DNA of 18,189 nucleotides, from contig CAZFQD010000033.1 in assembly GCA_964520885.1 (NCBI GenBank), positions 1 through 18,189 on the forward strand, given 5' to 3'. This DNA is from CAZFQD01 sp964520885. Its GTDB lineage: Bacteria > Bacillota > Clostridia > Oscillospirales > SIG519. The number at the start of each line of letters is the position of its first letter. Position 1 is the first letter of the stretch. Below, one piece after another: positions 1-5,999 of this stretch. The notes under the pieces are model-generated. The model saw only the letters and a program-made list of their open reading frames with translations, did no database searches and was not told the origin of the DNA. Made by a program: the position numbers and the translations under genes.

Positions 1-109
1 ATTATATGTCACATTTATTATTTTGTCAACCAAAAAAAATTATGAAATTTTTCATTTTGAATAAAATAGTTCAAATTGGTTACAAAATGGCGACAATTCA
101 TTGCAAAAC

Positions 110-136
110 TGTAACTATTTGTAATCGTTTTGTAAC
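110..136 (+). promoter_or_regulatory. WalR-like binding box before the LysM-CAP gene
   Basis: TGTAAT (120-125), five bases, then TGTAAC (131-136) fits the published WalR (YycF) consensus TGTWAH-N5-TGTWAH. A third half-site TGTAAC lies at 110-115, four bases upstream. A plausible -10 (TAAAAT, 161-166) would place the transcription start near 173, so the box would end near -37, a normal activator position. WalR typically controls wall hydrolases and LysM proteins, which fits the gene at 228. The site is seen in the sequence; the function is inferred. The rest of 1-227 is AT-rich and holds no gene that I can see. Confidence 0.5.
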
Positions 137-227
137 TACTTTTACAGAATTAAATTAACTTAAAATTTTCAAAATATTACAAAGCATTTTTTTGCCTTTT
201 TAATCAATAATAAATAAGGGTGAATAA

Positions 228-848
228 ATGAAAAAGAAAACGATTTCGTTTTTTGCAATTATTATAGTTTTATCATTTTTCACTTGTGTTAGTGCCCAGA
301 CGGTGTATACAGTTGTCAGTGGAGATTCGATGTGGAAAATTGCCGTTAAATACGAAAGAGGACTTGACGAATTAAAAGTGGCAAATCCTTCCATTAAAAA
401 TTATGCGCTAATTTATCCCGGACAAAAGATTAATATACCAGCGGCTGAGGGATTGACACAAATAGAGGATGAGGTTATTAGACTTGTTAATGTTGAAAGG
501 TCAAAAAGAGGCTTAATGCAACTTAAAAAGAATTGGCAGGTAGCAAGAGTGGCAAGATATAAGGCTAAGGATATGGCAGTGAATAATTATTTTTCCCATA
601 CCTCGCCAACCTACGGTTCGCCTTTCAATATGATGGAAAACTTTGGAATTTTGTTTTCTGCGGCAGGAGAAAATATTGCCTATGGGCAAAAAACGCCACT
701 GGCAGTTATGACTGCGTGGATGAATTCGCCGGGGCATAGAAATAATATTTTAAGCCCATCCTTTACAGAAATTGGAGTAGGAGCTTATAAAAACAGTAAC
801 GGCACAATTTATTGGTCGCAAATGTTTATTAAACCTACAACAAGATAA
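228..848 (+). CDS. Secreted LysM-CAP domain protein (YkwD/SafA-like)
   Basis: This 206-residue exported protein has a signal peptide (about 1-24, ending SAQ), one LysM domain (about 26-72, with VVSGDSMWKIA and the IYPGQKINIP end) and a CAP/SCP-like domain (about 80-203). The CAP motifs are visible: SHTSP, GENIAYG, and AWMNSPGHRNNIL followed by the IGVGAY strand. LysM binds peptidoglycan glycan strands, so the protein should sit in the cell wall. The biochemical activity of bacterial CAP domains is largely unknown. Clostridial homologues of this layout are often annotated as spore-coat-assembly or YkwD-like proteins. The start is clear, with AAGGG at 216-220 seven bases before ATG. The gene stands alone, with a WalR-like box upstream and a hairpin terminator right after the stop. 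A wall-remodelling role is likely; a spore role is only possible. Confidence 0.9.
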   Translation: MKKKTISFFAIIIVLSFFTCVSAQTVYTVVSGDSMWKIAVKYERGLDELKVANPSIKNYALIYPGQKINIPAAEGLTQIEDEVIRLVNVERSKRGLMQLKKNWQVARVARYKAKDMAVNNYFSHTSPTYGSPFNMMENFGILFSAAGENIAYGQKTPLAVMTAWMNSPGHRNNILSPSFTEIGVGAYKNSNGTIYWSQMFIKPTTR

Positions 849-851
849 CAA

Positions 852-884
852 AAAGGGATGAAAATTTTAAATTTTCATCCCTTT
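852..884. terminator. Bidirectional intrinsic terminator
   Basis: A perfect 14-bp stem (AAAGGGATGAAAAT, loop TTTAA, then its complement) lies between two convergent genes. Reading the minus strand it is followed by TTTTTGTT, a good U-tract for gap. On the plus strand the tail is weaker (ATAAAATTATTT), but it should also serve the LysM-CAP gene. Confidence 0.85.
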
Positions 885-905
885 ATAAAATTATTTAATT
901 ATAAA

Positions 906-1919
906 TTATGCATTATCAACAGATACCATATGCTTTATTAATTCTAAAACCTTATTTGAATAGCCCCATTCATTGTCATACCAAGAAACTAATTTAACAA
1001 AAGTTTTTGAAAGACCAATACCCGCACCTGCGTCAAATATTGAAGCTCTTTCATCGTGAATAAAATCACTTGAAACAACTGATTCTTCAGTATAGCCTAA
1101 AACGCCCTTCATTTCATTTTCTGAAGCCTTTTTAATAACGGCGCAAATTTCCTCATAGGTTGCTTCTTTCTTTAATCTAACAGTTAAATCAACAACTGAA
1201 ACATCTAATGTAGGAACTCTAAATGCCATACCTGTTAATTTACCCTGCAACTCTGGAATAACCTTGCCAACAGCTTTTGCCGCACCAGTTGAAGAAGGAA
1301 TAATGTTGCCAGCCGCTGCTCTGCCACCTCTCCAGTCCTTACTTGAAGGAGCATCAACGGTTTTTTGTGTATTTGTTGTAGAGTGAATAGTTGTCATAAG
1401 ACCTTCTAAAATTCCAAAATTATCATTTATAACCTTAGCTAAAGGAGCCAAACAGTTAGTTGTGCAAGAAGCATTTGAAACTATATTCATATCCTTAGTA
1501 TATTTACAATCGTTAACACCCATAACAAACATAGGAGCATCATTTGAAGGAGCAGAAATAATTACCTTTTTAGCTCCTGCTGAAATGTGAGCAGACGCAG
1601 TATCAATAGTTTTAAATATGCCAGTGGACTCAACAATATAATCAGCCCCAATAACACCCCATGGAATTTCCTTAGGGTCCTTACAAGCAAAAACCTTAAT
1701 CTCTTTGCCATTAACTACAATAGCATCCTCTTTAACAGAAATTGTGCCATTAAATTTGCCATGAACAGTATCATATTTAAGCATATATTCCATATACTTT
1801 GTGTCCACAAAAGGGTCGTTAACACCAATTACTGAAAAAATCTCAGGCATACTAACTGCGATTCTAAAAACCAATCTACCTATTCTTCCAAAACCATTAA
1901 TTCCAATTTTTATTGCCAT
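906..1919 (-). CDS. gap: Glyceraldehyde-3-phosphate dehydrogenase, type I
   Basis: This cytosolic, NAD-dependent glycolytic enzyme converts glyceraldehyde 3-phosphate and phosphate to 1,3-bisphosphoglycerate. At 337 residues it has the normal family length. The N-terminal Rossmann motif GINGFGRIGR is at about 6-15, an Asp at the end of the second strand (VGVND-type, here IGVNDP) fits NAD, the catalytic Cys152 is in SNASCTTNCLAPL, and the HSTTNTQKTVD segment supplies the catalytic His. The C-terminal SWYDNEWGYSNKV is canonical. I chose the ATG at 1919 because GGAGG lies eight bases before it; the longer frame opening at 1934 would use a GTG that is part of the Shine-Dalgarno. It is monocistronic, with its own promoter and terminator. 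No other glycolytic gene is in view. Confidence 0.98.
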   Translation of the reverse strand: MAIKIGINGFGRIGRLVFRIAVSMPEIFSVIGVNDPFVDTKYMEYMLKYDTVHGKFNGTISVKEDAIVVNGKEIKVFACKDPKEIPWGVIGADYIVESTGIFKTIDTASAHISAGAKKVIISAPSNDAPMFVMGVNDCKYTKDMNIVSNASCTTNCLAPLAKVINDNFGILEGLMTTIHSTTNTQKTVDAPSSKDWRGGRAAAGNIIPSSTGAAKAVGKVIPELQGKLTGMAFRVPTLDVSVVDLTVRLKKEATYEEICAVIKKASENEMKGVLGYTEESVVSSDFIHDERASIFDAGAGIGLSKTFVKLVSWYDNEWGYSNKVLELIKHMVSVDNA

Positions 1920-1955
1920 ATTTTTTACCTCCACTTAATAGTATCTTATATATAT

Positions 1956-1984
1956 ATTTTATACTAATTTAAAAAGTTATACAA
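1956..1984 (-). promoter_or_regulatory. Possible sigma-A promoter of gap
   Basis: On the minus strand TTGTAT (1979-1984) and TAAAAT (1956-1961) are separated by 17 bases, about 40 bases before the gap start codon. The -35 is a poor match (TTG only) and the region is AT-rich, so chance similarity is a real risk. A promoter is expected here because the next gene on that side is divergent. Confidence 0.35.
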
Positions 1985-2416
1985 TACTTAATTGTTAAAA
2001 AATAAACAATATGATTAAAAAATAACACATTATTTTCATAATTTGTTGTTTAAAACTAACAAATAAAAAAAATATTATAAATAGACCTTACTGAATAACT
2101 CACTTGTGAGTTATTCAGTAAGCCCTAAATATTGAAATTTTCGCAGATATTTGGTATTACTTTGGCAAGCCTTTTAAGAATAATTCAGGACCCGCTATGA
2201 ATATTCTAATTAAACTAATGAATATTTTTGCGTTAATTTATTCCATTATTTTACAAGATTATATATAATTTATCCCTAAAGTTCGACAAAAGGAAAAAAT
2301 TAAAAGTTGCTGTTGTATCACTCTTAGTTGTTATAACTAATAAACTAAAAGATTATAATAAATATTTAACATTATTAATAAAAATAGCTCTTTTGGGTAA
2401 AATATGATTATTAGTA
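1985..2416. other. Gene-poor intergenic region
   Basis: This AT-rich spacer lies between divergent gap and the riboswitch-controlled gene. Apart from the palindrome at 2087-2122 I see no convincing gene, RNA or repeat. A short open frame at about 2270-2405 has no recognisable start, Shine-Dalgarno or similarity. The region could be decayed coding sequence, but nothing in it supports that strongly. Confidence 0.5.
2087..2122. repeat. Perfect 36-base palindrome (17-bp arms)
   Basis: CTTACTGAATAACTCAC is followed by TT and then its exact reverse complement. No U-tract follows directly on either strand; an AT-rich stretch begins about 5 bases away on the left side. It does not look like a normal intrinsic terminator. 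It could be a large operator, a REP-like unit or a mobile-element remnant. Confidence 0.8.
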
Positions 2417-2445
2417 TTGACAATTAATTATCAATATTATATTAT
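2417..2445 (+). promoter_or_regulatory. Sigma-A promoter of the riboswitch transcript
   Basis: A perfect -35 TTGACA (2417-2422), a 17-base spacer and -10 TATTAT (2440-2445, five of six consensus bases) predict a start near 2452, exactly at the 5' edge of the riboswitch. This positional agreement makes the call strong. Confidence 0.8.
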
Positions 2446-2452
2446 TAATAAC

Positions 2453-2531
2453 ATAGGCAAAACTATTGAAAAGTAGTGACGCAAAGCCAAGGGTCTAACC
2501 TTCTTTTGAAGTATGATAGCCGGTTGCATTA
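2453..2531 (+). promoter_or_regulatory. Cyclic di-GMP-I (GEMM-I) riboswitch
   Basis: The conserved GEMM-I core is recognisable: AGGCAAAAC, a short stem CTATT/AGTAG (2463-2476) capped by a GAAA tetraloop, TGACGCAAAGCC (2477-2488), GGGTCTAA (2491-2498) and ATGATAGCCGGTTGC (2513-2527). GCAA (2457-2460) can pair with TTGC (2524-2527) to close P1. The base aligning with Vc2 G20 (2457) is G, which favours c-di-GMP over cGAMP. Downstream, TGCAT (2525-2529) can instead pair with ATGCA (2538-2542), sharing the 3' strand of P1, so a ligand-dependent switch is plausible. The direction of control (on or off) cannot be read with confidence. It precedes the histidine-kinase-like gene at 2577. Confidence 0.93.
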
Positions 2532-2576
2532 TATAAAGATGCACTCTATTTATTATTTGAAAGGCGAGGATATTTT

Positions 2577-3383
2577 TTGCCGGAAGAAAAAAGCAGCATC
2601 CTTAAGGATATTACTAAAGGGATTGCTTATGAAATCAAGTTACCCATTGTTTCAATTATTTCAAGCAGTAATTTACTTAAAAAGAAAATAGACAAGTATA
2701 TTACTCAAGAAGAACAAGTTTATTTTAATCTAATAATTAAAAATAGTTATCAAGTACTAAGATATGTTGAACATACGACGAATTATTTAATGCTTAATGA
2801 AGAACAAAAAGAACCTATTTTTAAAAAAGAAAATATTTGCGATTATATTTTAGGATTATGTATAAGTTCTGAAATATTTGCTTTGTCTAAAAAAGTTATG
2901 TTATCTGTGAATGTTCCAAGCGAGCCTATTATTATGGCTTTTAATTTTGAGTTATTAAGTAGTGCTATTTTAAATTTATTAAGCAATGCTATAAAACATT
3001 CAAAAAAAGAAAATTCTATTAAGGTATCTATAATAAATGAAAAGGATTTCGTTTATATTGAAGTTTCTGATAATGGAATTGGGATAAAAAAAGAAGAATT
3101 AGATAAGATTTTTTTACCTTATTACACAAATAGTAGTTATTCCAAAGAATATAGTGGTGGAAGAGGTTTAGGTTTATTTCTTGTGAAAGGCATTGCAGAA
3201 ATGCACAAAGGTAAGGTTGAGATAAAAAGCGAATATGGGAAAGGAACTTCTGCTATAATTAAAATCCCAAAAAACCTTAAAGAGAATACTAATCATTCAA
3301 TTGGCAATATAATTAAGCAAAACGAACTTGATTTTTCAAGAGAATTAAAAACAATAGTAAATATAGAGCTAAGTGATATTTAA
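2577..3383 (+). CDS. Cytosolic histidine-kinase-like protein without the phosphoacceptor His
   Basis: The 268 residues contain a HisKA-like helical pair (about 8-75) and a full HATPase_c domain (about 115-232) with N-box LLSNAIKHS (N137), G1 DNGIGI (165-170) and G2 GGRGLGL (194-200), followed by a 35-residue tail of unknown role. There is no membrane segment, PAS, HAMP or other sensor. At the H-box, where the clostridial family has a SHELRTP-type sequence, this protein reads AYEIKLP, so the His is Tyr18 (codon TAT, one base from CAT). It should bind ATP but cannot autophosphorylate at the usual site. The start is TTG, supported by GAGGA at 2566-2570 and by the absence of a better start. No response regulator is next to it. 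Its expression is probably set by the riboswitch just upstream. It may act as a pseudokinase partner of another kinase. Confidence 0.85.
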   Translation: MPEEKSSILKDITKGIAYEIKLPIVSIISSSNLLKKKIDKYITQEEQVYFNLIIKNSYQVLRYVEHTTNYLMLNEEQKEPIFKKENICDYILGLCISSEIFALSKKVMLSVNVPSEPIIMAFNFELLSSAILNLLSNAIKHSKKENSIKVSIINEKDFVYIEVSDNGIGIKKEELDKIFLPYYTNSSYSKEYSGGRGLGLFLVKGIAEMHKGKVEIKSEYGKGTSAIIKIPKNLKENTNHSIGNIIKQNELDFSRELKTIVNIELSDI

Positions 3384-3398
3384 TGTCACTTAGCCCTT
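3368..3398 (+). terminator. Hairpin terminator overlapping the kinase-like stop codon
   Basis: GCTAAGTGA (3368-3376) pairs with TCACTTAGC (3386-3394) around a nine-base loop that contains the stop codon, and CCTTTT follows. It is the first of two tandem hairpins after this gene. Confidence 0.65.
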
Positions 3399-3422
3399 TT
3401 AATGAAATTAGGAATTTAGGTG

Positions 3423-3444
3423 GAAATGCTACGCATTTCTTTTT
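3423..3444 (+). terminator. Second hairpin with T-run
   Basis: GAAATGC-TAC-GCATTTC (3423-3439) is a perfect 7-bp stem followed by TTTTT on the plus strand. It is nested in a larger imperfect inverted repeat (AATTAGGAATT near 3407 with AATTTCTAATT near 3445). The T-run favours termination of plus-strand transcription. It also lies directly after the stop of the converging deacetylase gene. Confidence 0.55.
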
Positions 3445-3453
3445 AATTTCTAA

Positions 3454-4371
3454 TTATCTTATCGCTCTCCCTTCTACAATATCCAATAATTTTTCGGCTG
3501 ACATTGGGGATAAAACACAATAGCGAGGAATTGTAAAGAGATTTGAATCTATCTTTGCATGCCCTCTGTTAATAGTAAATGCGGCAAAAAAACCAAATTC
3601 TTTAATAATATTAATAAGAGTTGAGTTAAATGCTCCTATTGGATAAGCAAAATAGGGAGAATTTAACTTTTCTTTTGATATTAATAAATCCGAATTTATT
3701 TTATCTTTTGTTTGTTTTGTAAGTTCAATATGTAAATCATAAGTATGGTCAGCAAATTCAAAAACATCCTTTGCTGTTTCCATTTCTGCCTTATTGAAAT
3801 ATTGAAATTTTTTGTTTATTGGGTCAAATTCCTCATATGGCTCATCTAAATTTTTTGTTATAACAAAAACCATTGCTTTAAAGGCATATTTTCTAAAAAT
3901 AGGTGCGGCTAAATATATAGTGCTTTTATAACCATCATCAATAGTTAAAAAAACACTTTTTTTTGGAATTTGTTTGCCATTTTTAATAAAATCCAATACT
4001 TGCTCGCAAGTTAAAGAAGAATAGCCCTTTTGTTTCAATATTTTTAAGTGGCTTTCAAGTTCATCAGTTGTAGCTATTATTGAATTTTTTATTGTCCCTT
4101 TTTGCTCTTTTGTTAATAAGTGATGATAACAAATTATTGGAATCCCACTAATATTTGCATCAAATCCACTTTTGTCGTCAATTTCACTTGAAATATTTGA
4201 AGAAATATCATTGCTAATTACAGGCTCAGAAGATACAATGCTTGAAGTAGTTTTTGCAGTTGAGGAAACTTTTATAGTTGGAGTAATTGTTGTTTTAGAA
4301 ACGAAAAAAATTATTGCAACAATAACAAACGCCAAAAATGGAATTAATAATTTTTTCAAAATTTCACTCAT
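3454..4371 (-). CDS. Membrane-anchored NodB/PgaB-like polysaccharide deacetylase
   Basis: An N-terminal membrane anchor (about 8-25) is followed by a Ser/Thr-rich linker (about 30-65) and a carbohydrate-esterase-4 (NodB) domain (about 75-300) placed outside the cell. The active-site motifs are present: TIDDGY (D145, D146), HTYDLH with metal His209 and His214 spaced as in PgaB/IcaB, AYPIG (242-246), and a late His271. It should remove N-acetyl groups from an extracellular amino-sugar polymer. It is the last gene of the minus-strand run that starts with pelD, 142 bases after the DUF4956 gene, and may have its own weak promoter. AAGGA touches the ATG at 4371, so that start is imperfect; an in-frame TTG at 4359 is an alternative. 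The substrate could be Pel or peptidoglycan; Pel is my inference from context. Confidence 0.9.
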   Translation of the reverse strand: MSEILKKLLIPFLAFVIVAIIFFVSKTTITPTIKVSSTAKTTSSIVSSEPVISNDISSNISSEIDDKSGFDANISGIPIICYHHLLTKEQKGTIKNSIIATTDELESHLKILKQKGYSSLTCEQVLDFIKNGKQIPKKSVFLTIDDGYKSTIYLAAPIFRKYAFKAMVFVITKNLDEPYEEFDPINKKFQYFNKAEMETAKDVFEFADHTYDLHIELTKQTKDKINSDLLISKEKLNSPYFAYPIGAFNSTLINIIKEFGFFAAFTINRGHAKIDSNLFTIPRYCVLSPMSAEKLLDIVEGRAIR

Positions 4372-4387
4372 TCCTTATTTAAATATT

Positions 4388-4416
4388 TATATAATTTAAA
4401 AGCAAGTAACAGGTAA
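4388..4416 (-). promoter_or_regulatory. Possible weak promoter before the deacetylase gene
   Basis: TTACCT (4411-4416) and TATATA (4388-4393) are 17 bases apart on the minus strand. The implied start lies only about ten bases before the ATG, which argues either against this promoter or for the downstream TTG start. Confidence 0.25.
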
Positions 4417-4424
4417 CAAACAGT
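4404..4424. repeat. Short heptamer repeat, AAGTAAC type
   Basis: AAGTAAC, AGGTAAC and then AAACAGT form about two and a half copies of a 7-base unit. It is weak alone, but it lies 24 bases from a clear heptamer array in the same gap. Confidence 0.4.
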
Positions 4425-4447
4425 AATATGGAATGTAAAACAGTTAT

Positions 4448-4508
4448 AACTTTCAACTTTCCACTTTCCACTTTCCACTTTCAACTTTCAACTTTCAACT
4501 TTCCACTT
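4448..4508. repeat. Heptamer array, (A/C)ACTTTC x 8.7
   Basis: Eight full units of AACTTTC or CACTTTC plus a partial one fill the gap between the DUF4956 stop and the deacetylase gene. The order is A, A, C, C, C, A, A, A, C for the first base. The same word family flanks the IVS-like element at 11096-11328 and lies between pelA and pelF. Confidence 0.95.
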
Positions 4509-4513
4509 ACTAA

Positions 4514-5191
4514 TTATTCGCTAAAGTCACCTGTGTAGGAAACTAAAACTACATTAACTACTCCTTCAATATCTGAAATTGAATTTACAAAGGCTGTATT
4601 GTCATTTTTAACTCGTATTTCTAATGTAAGTTCGCTTTTCCCTTTTTGGGTAGTTTTTGACCGTAATATGAATTTTAATTTATTAATTACAGCTCTAACC
4701 TCGCCAGTTGCCTCATCATTATAATTAATAATAAGTAAGTAGGTTTTACTATTATTTTTAAATCGCATAAATATTAATAGTGCAAGACCGATAAATATAC
4801 TGCCAACTAAAGCAATAGCAATAATTCTCGCTCCGGTTGCAAGACCTGAGGCTACTGCCCAAAATAAAAATACCAAATCAACAGGGTCCTTAATTGCCGT
4901 TCTAAATCTAACAATAGATAAAGCACCAACCATACCAAGAGATAGAATTAGGTTTGAGCCAATTGTAATAATTATCATTGAAGTAATCATAGTCATAAGC
5001 AAAATTGAAACATTAAAACTATGGCTATAAACTACTCCACGATAGCACTTTTTATATACCAAAAATATAAAAAGTCCAATAATAAATGAAGATAACATTG
5101 TAATAATAATTCCGGAAATAGTGATTTCATTAAAAGAACCTAATTCTAAAAAACTTTTTTTAATGATATCCGCAAAATTTGTGCTACCCAT
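4514..5191 (-). CDS. DUF4956 membrane protein
   Basis: The 225 residues start with an N-terminal helix, followed by about four membrane segments (roughly 25-150), and end in a soluble ferredoxin-like segment of about 75 residues. The family signature LSLGMVGALSIVRFRTAIKD and PVDLVFLFWAVASG are clear. Its function is unknown; genes of this family commonly lie next to VTC-domain and CotH genes, as here. I chose the ATG at 5191 because GGGTGG lies eight bases before it; the GTG at 5203 would sit in that Shine-Dalgarno. It follows the VTC gene by about 33 bases and is surely co-transcribed with it. Confidence 0.9.
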   Translation of the reverse strand: MGSTNFADIIKKSFLELGSFNEITISGIIITMLSSFIIGLFIFLVYKKCYRGVVYSHSFNVSILLMTMITSMIIITIGSNLILSLGMVGALSIVRFRTAIKDPVDLVFLFWAVASGLATGARIIAIALVGSIFIGLALLIFMRFKNNSKTYLLIINYNDEATGEVRAVINKLKFILRSKTTQKGKSELTLEIRVKNDNTAFVNSISDIEGVVNVVLVSYTGDFSE

Positions 5192-5224
5192 TAAAAATTC
5201 CACCCTTCAAATTTAAAAAATATT

Positions 5225-5986
5225 TTAAATGCTTTTATATGAGCTTTGAGTCCAGTTATTAAATATTGAATGAGAAACTGGATTAAGCTTGAACTGAAGT
5301 AAACGGCAAATAACAAATTTAGAAATTGCACTTCTATCGTGCTTTGAAATTTTTAGTAATTGACGAATGTATTTTGGCAAAAAACCATCATATTTAATTT
5401 CTAAGATCATCATATTTTGTGGCATAGCAGAAACAGTAATTAACTCAGGGCTAAATATATCGGGTGAGTTAATGCCTGCTTTTAAATTTTTGTCAAAGGT
5501 TATTCTAACATTTCCTGCATCAAGTATATAAGCTTCTCTACAATAATCGGTAATGACTGCGGGTTTTAATAATCTTGTCTTAGTATCTATGAAGAAATTA
5601 TTTGCAACCTGTTTTTCCTTTTCTAATAAAAAATTAATTCCTCTTTCAAAAATAATATCATAAAACTGTTCCCTAGTGATATTTGTTGAGGTTTTTGAAA
5701 TATATTCACCATATTTTTCTTTACATTCTAACTTTATTACCTTATCTAACTCATCATAAATTCTAATTCTATATTTTTTTCTTTTTAATACTCCGGATAA
5801 TTTTTCTTCAAGTGCACTGTTATAAATATCGTCAAAATAAAGACTTCGAATATGATAACCAATTCCTTCGGTTGCATTTTCATCTAAATTTAAAATATTT
5901 TTAATGCGATTTTTCAGATAGGTATATTCTTGGTAGTTAATATAATATTTTAGTTCGTGTCGCAAAATATGTCCTTTATAATTCAA
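5225..5986 (-). CDS. VTC-domain protein (polyphosphate-polymerase-like, CYTH superfamily)
   Basis: This predicted cytosolic tunnel-fold protein of 253 residues shows the family's basic and acidic motifs in order: RHELKYYI, IRSLYFDD, KKYRIRIYD, IKLECKEK, ISKTS, RITFDK, LEIKYDGFLP and SKFVICR. Eukaryotic VTC4 makes polyphosphate from ATP, but bacterial members near CotH and DUF4956 genes have no established reaction that I can name. The conserved Lys, Arg and Glu residues look intact, so nucleotide and metal binding is plausible. The start is taken as TTG at 5986, five bases after a run of eight Gs acting as Shine-Dalgarno; the longer frame from 6010 would begin inside the preceding gene. It belongs to a tight operon with cotH-like genes upstream and DUF4956 downstream. 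Confidence 0.85.
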   Translation of the reverse strand: MNYKGHILRHELKYYINYQEYTYLKNRIKNILNLDENATEGIGYHIRSLYFDDIYNSALEEKLSGVLKRKKYRIRIYDELDKVIKLECKEKYGEYISKTSTNITREQFYDIIFERGINFLLEKEKQVANNFFIDTKTRLLKPAVITDYCREAYILDAGNVRITFDKNLKAGINSPDIFSPELITVSAMPQNMMILEIKYDGFLPKYIRQLLKISKHDRSAISKFVICRLLQFKLNPVSHSIFNNWTQSSYKSI

Positions 5987-5991
5987 AATTA

Positions 5992-5999
5992 CCCCCCCC
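5992..5999 (-). promoter_or_regulatory. Shine-Dalgarno made of a G8 homopolymer
   Basis: Eight consecutive Gs (minus strand) lie between the stop codon of the upstream lipoprotein gene and the TTG start of the VTC gene. They are the only possible ribosome binding site for that start. A run of this kind in such AT-rich DNA is prone to slippage, which would change initiation strength. Confidence 0.6.

Noticed and set aside
2087..2122. Intrinsic terminator
   Set aside because: Long perfect stem but no T-run directly after either arm, and no gene ends beside it.
2270..2405. Hydrophobic open frame before the riboswitch promoter
   Set aside because: No start codon with Shine-Dalgarno and no similarity that I recognise; open frames of this size are common in AT-rich DNA.
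2476..2691. Open frame of 71 codons over the riboswitch and the start of the kinase-like gene
   Set aside because: It overlaps the conserved riboswitch core and the true gene in another frame, has no ribosome binding site and has no recognisable protein features.
4448..4508. CRISPR array
   Set aside because: The units are 7 bases and directly adjacent, without spacers, and no cas gene is present.
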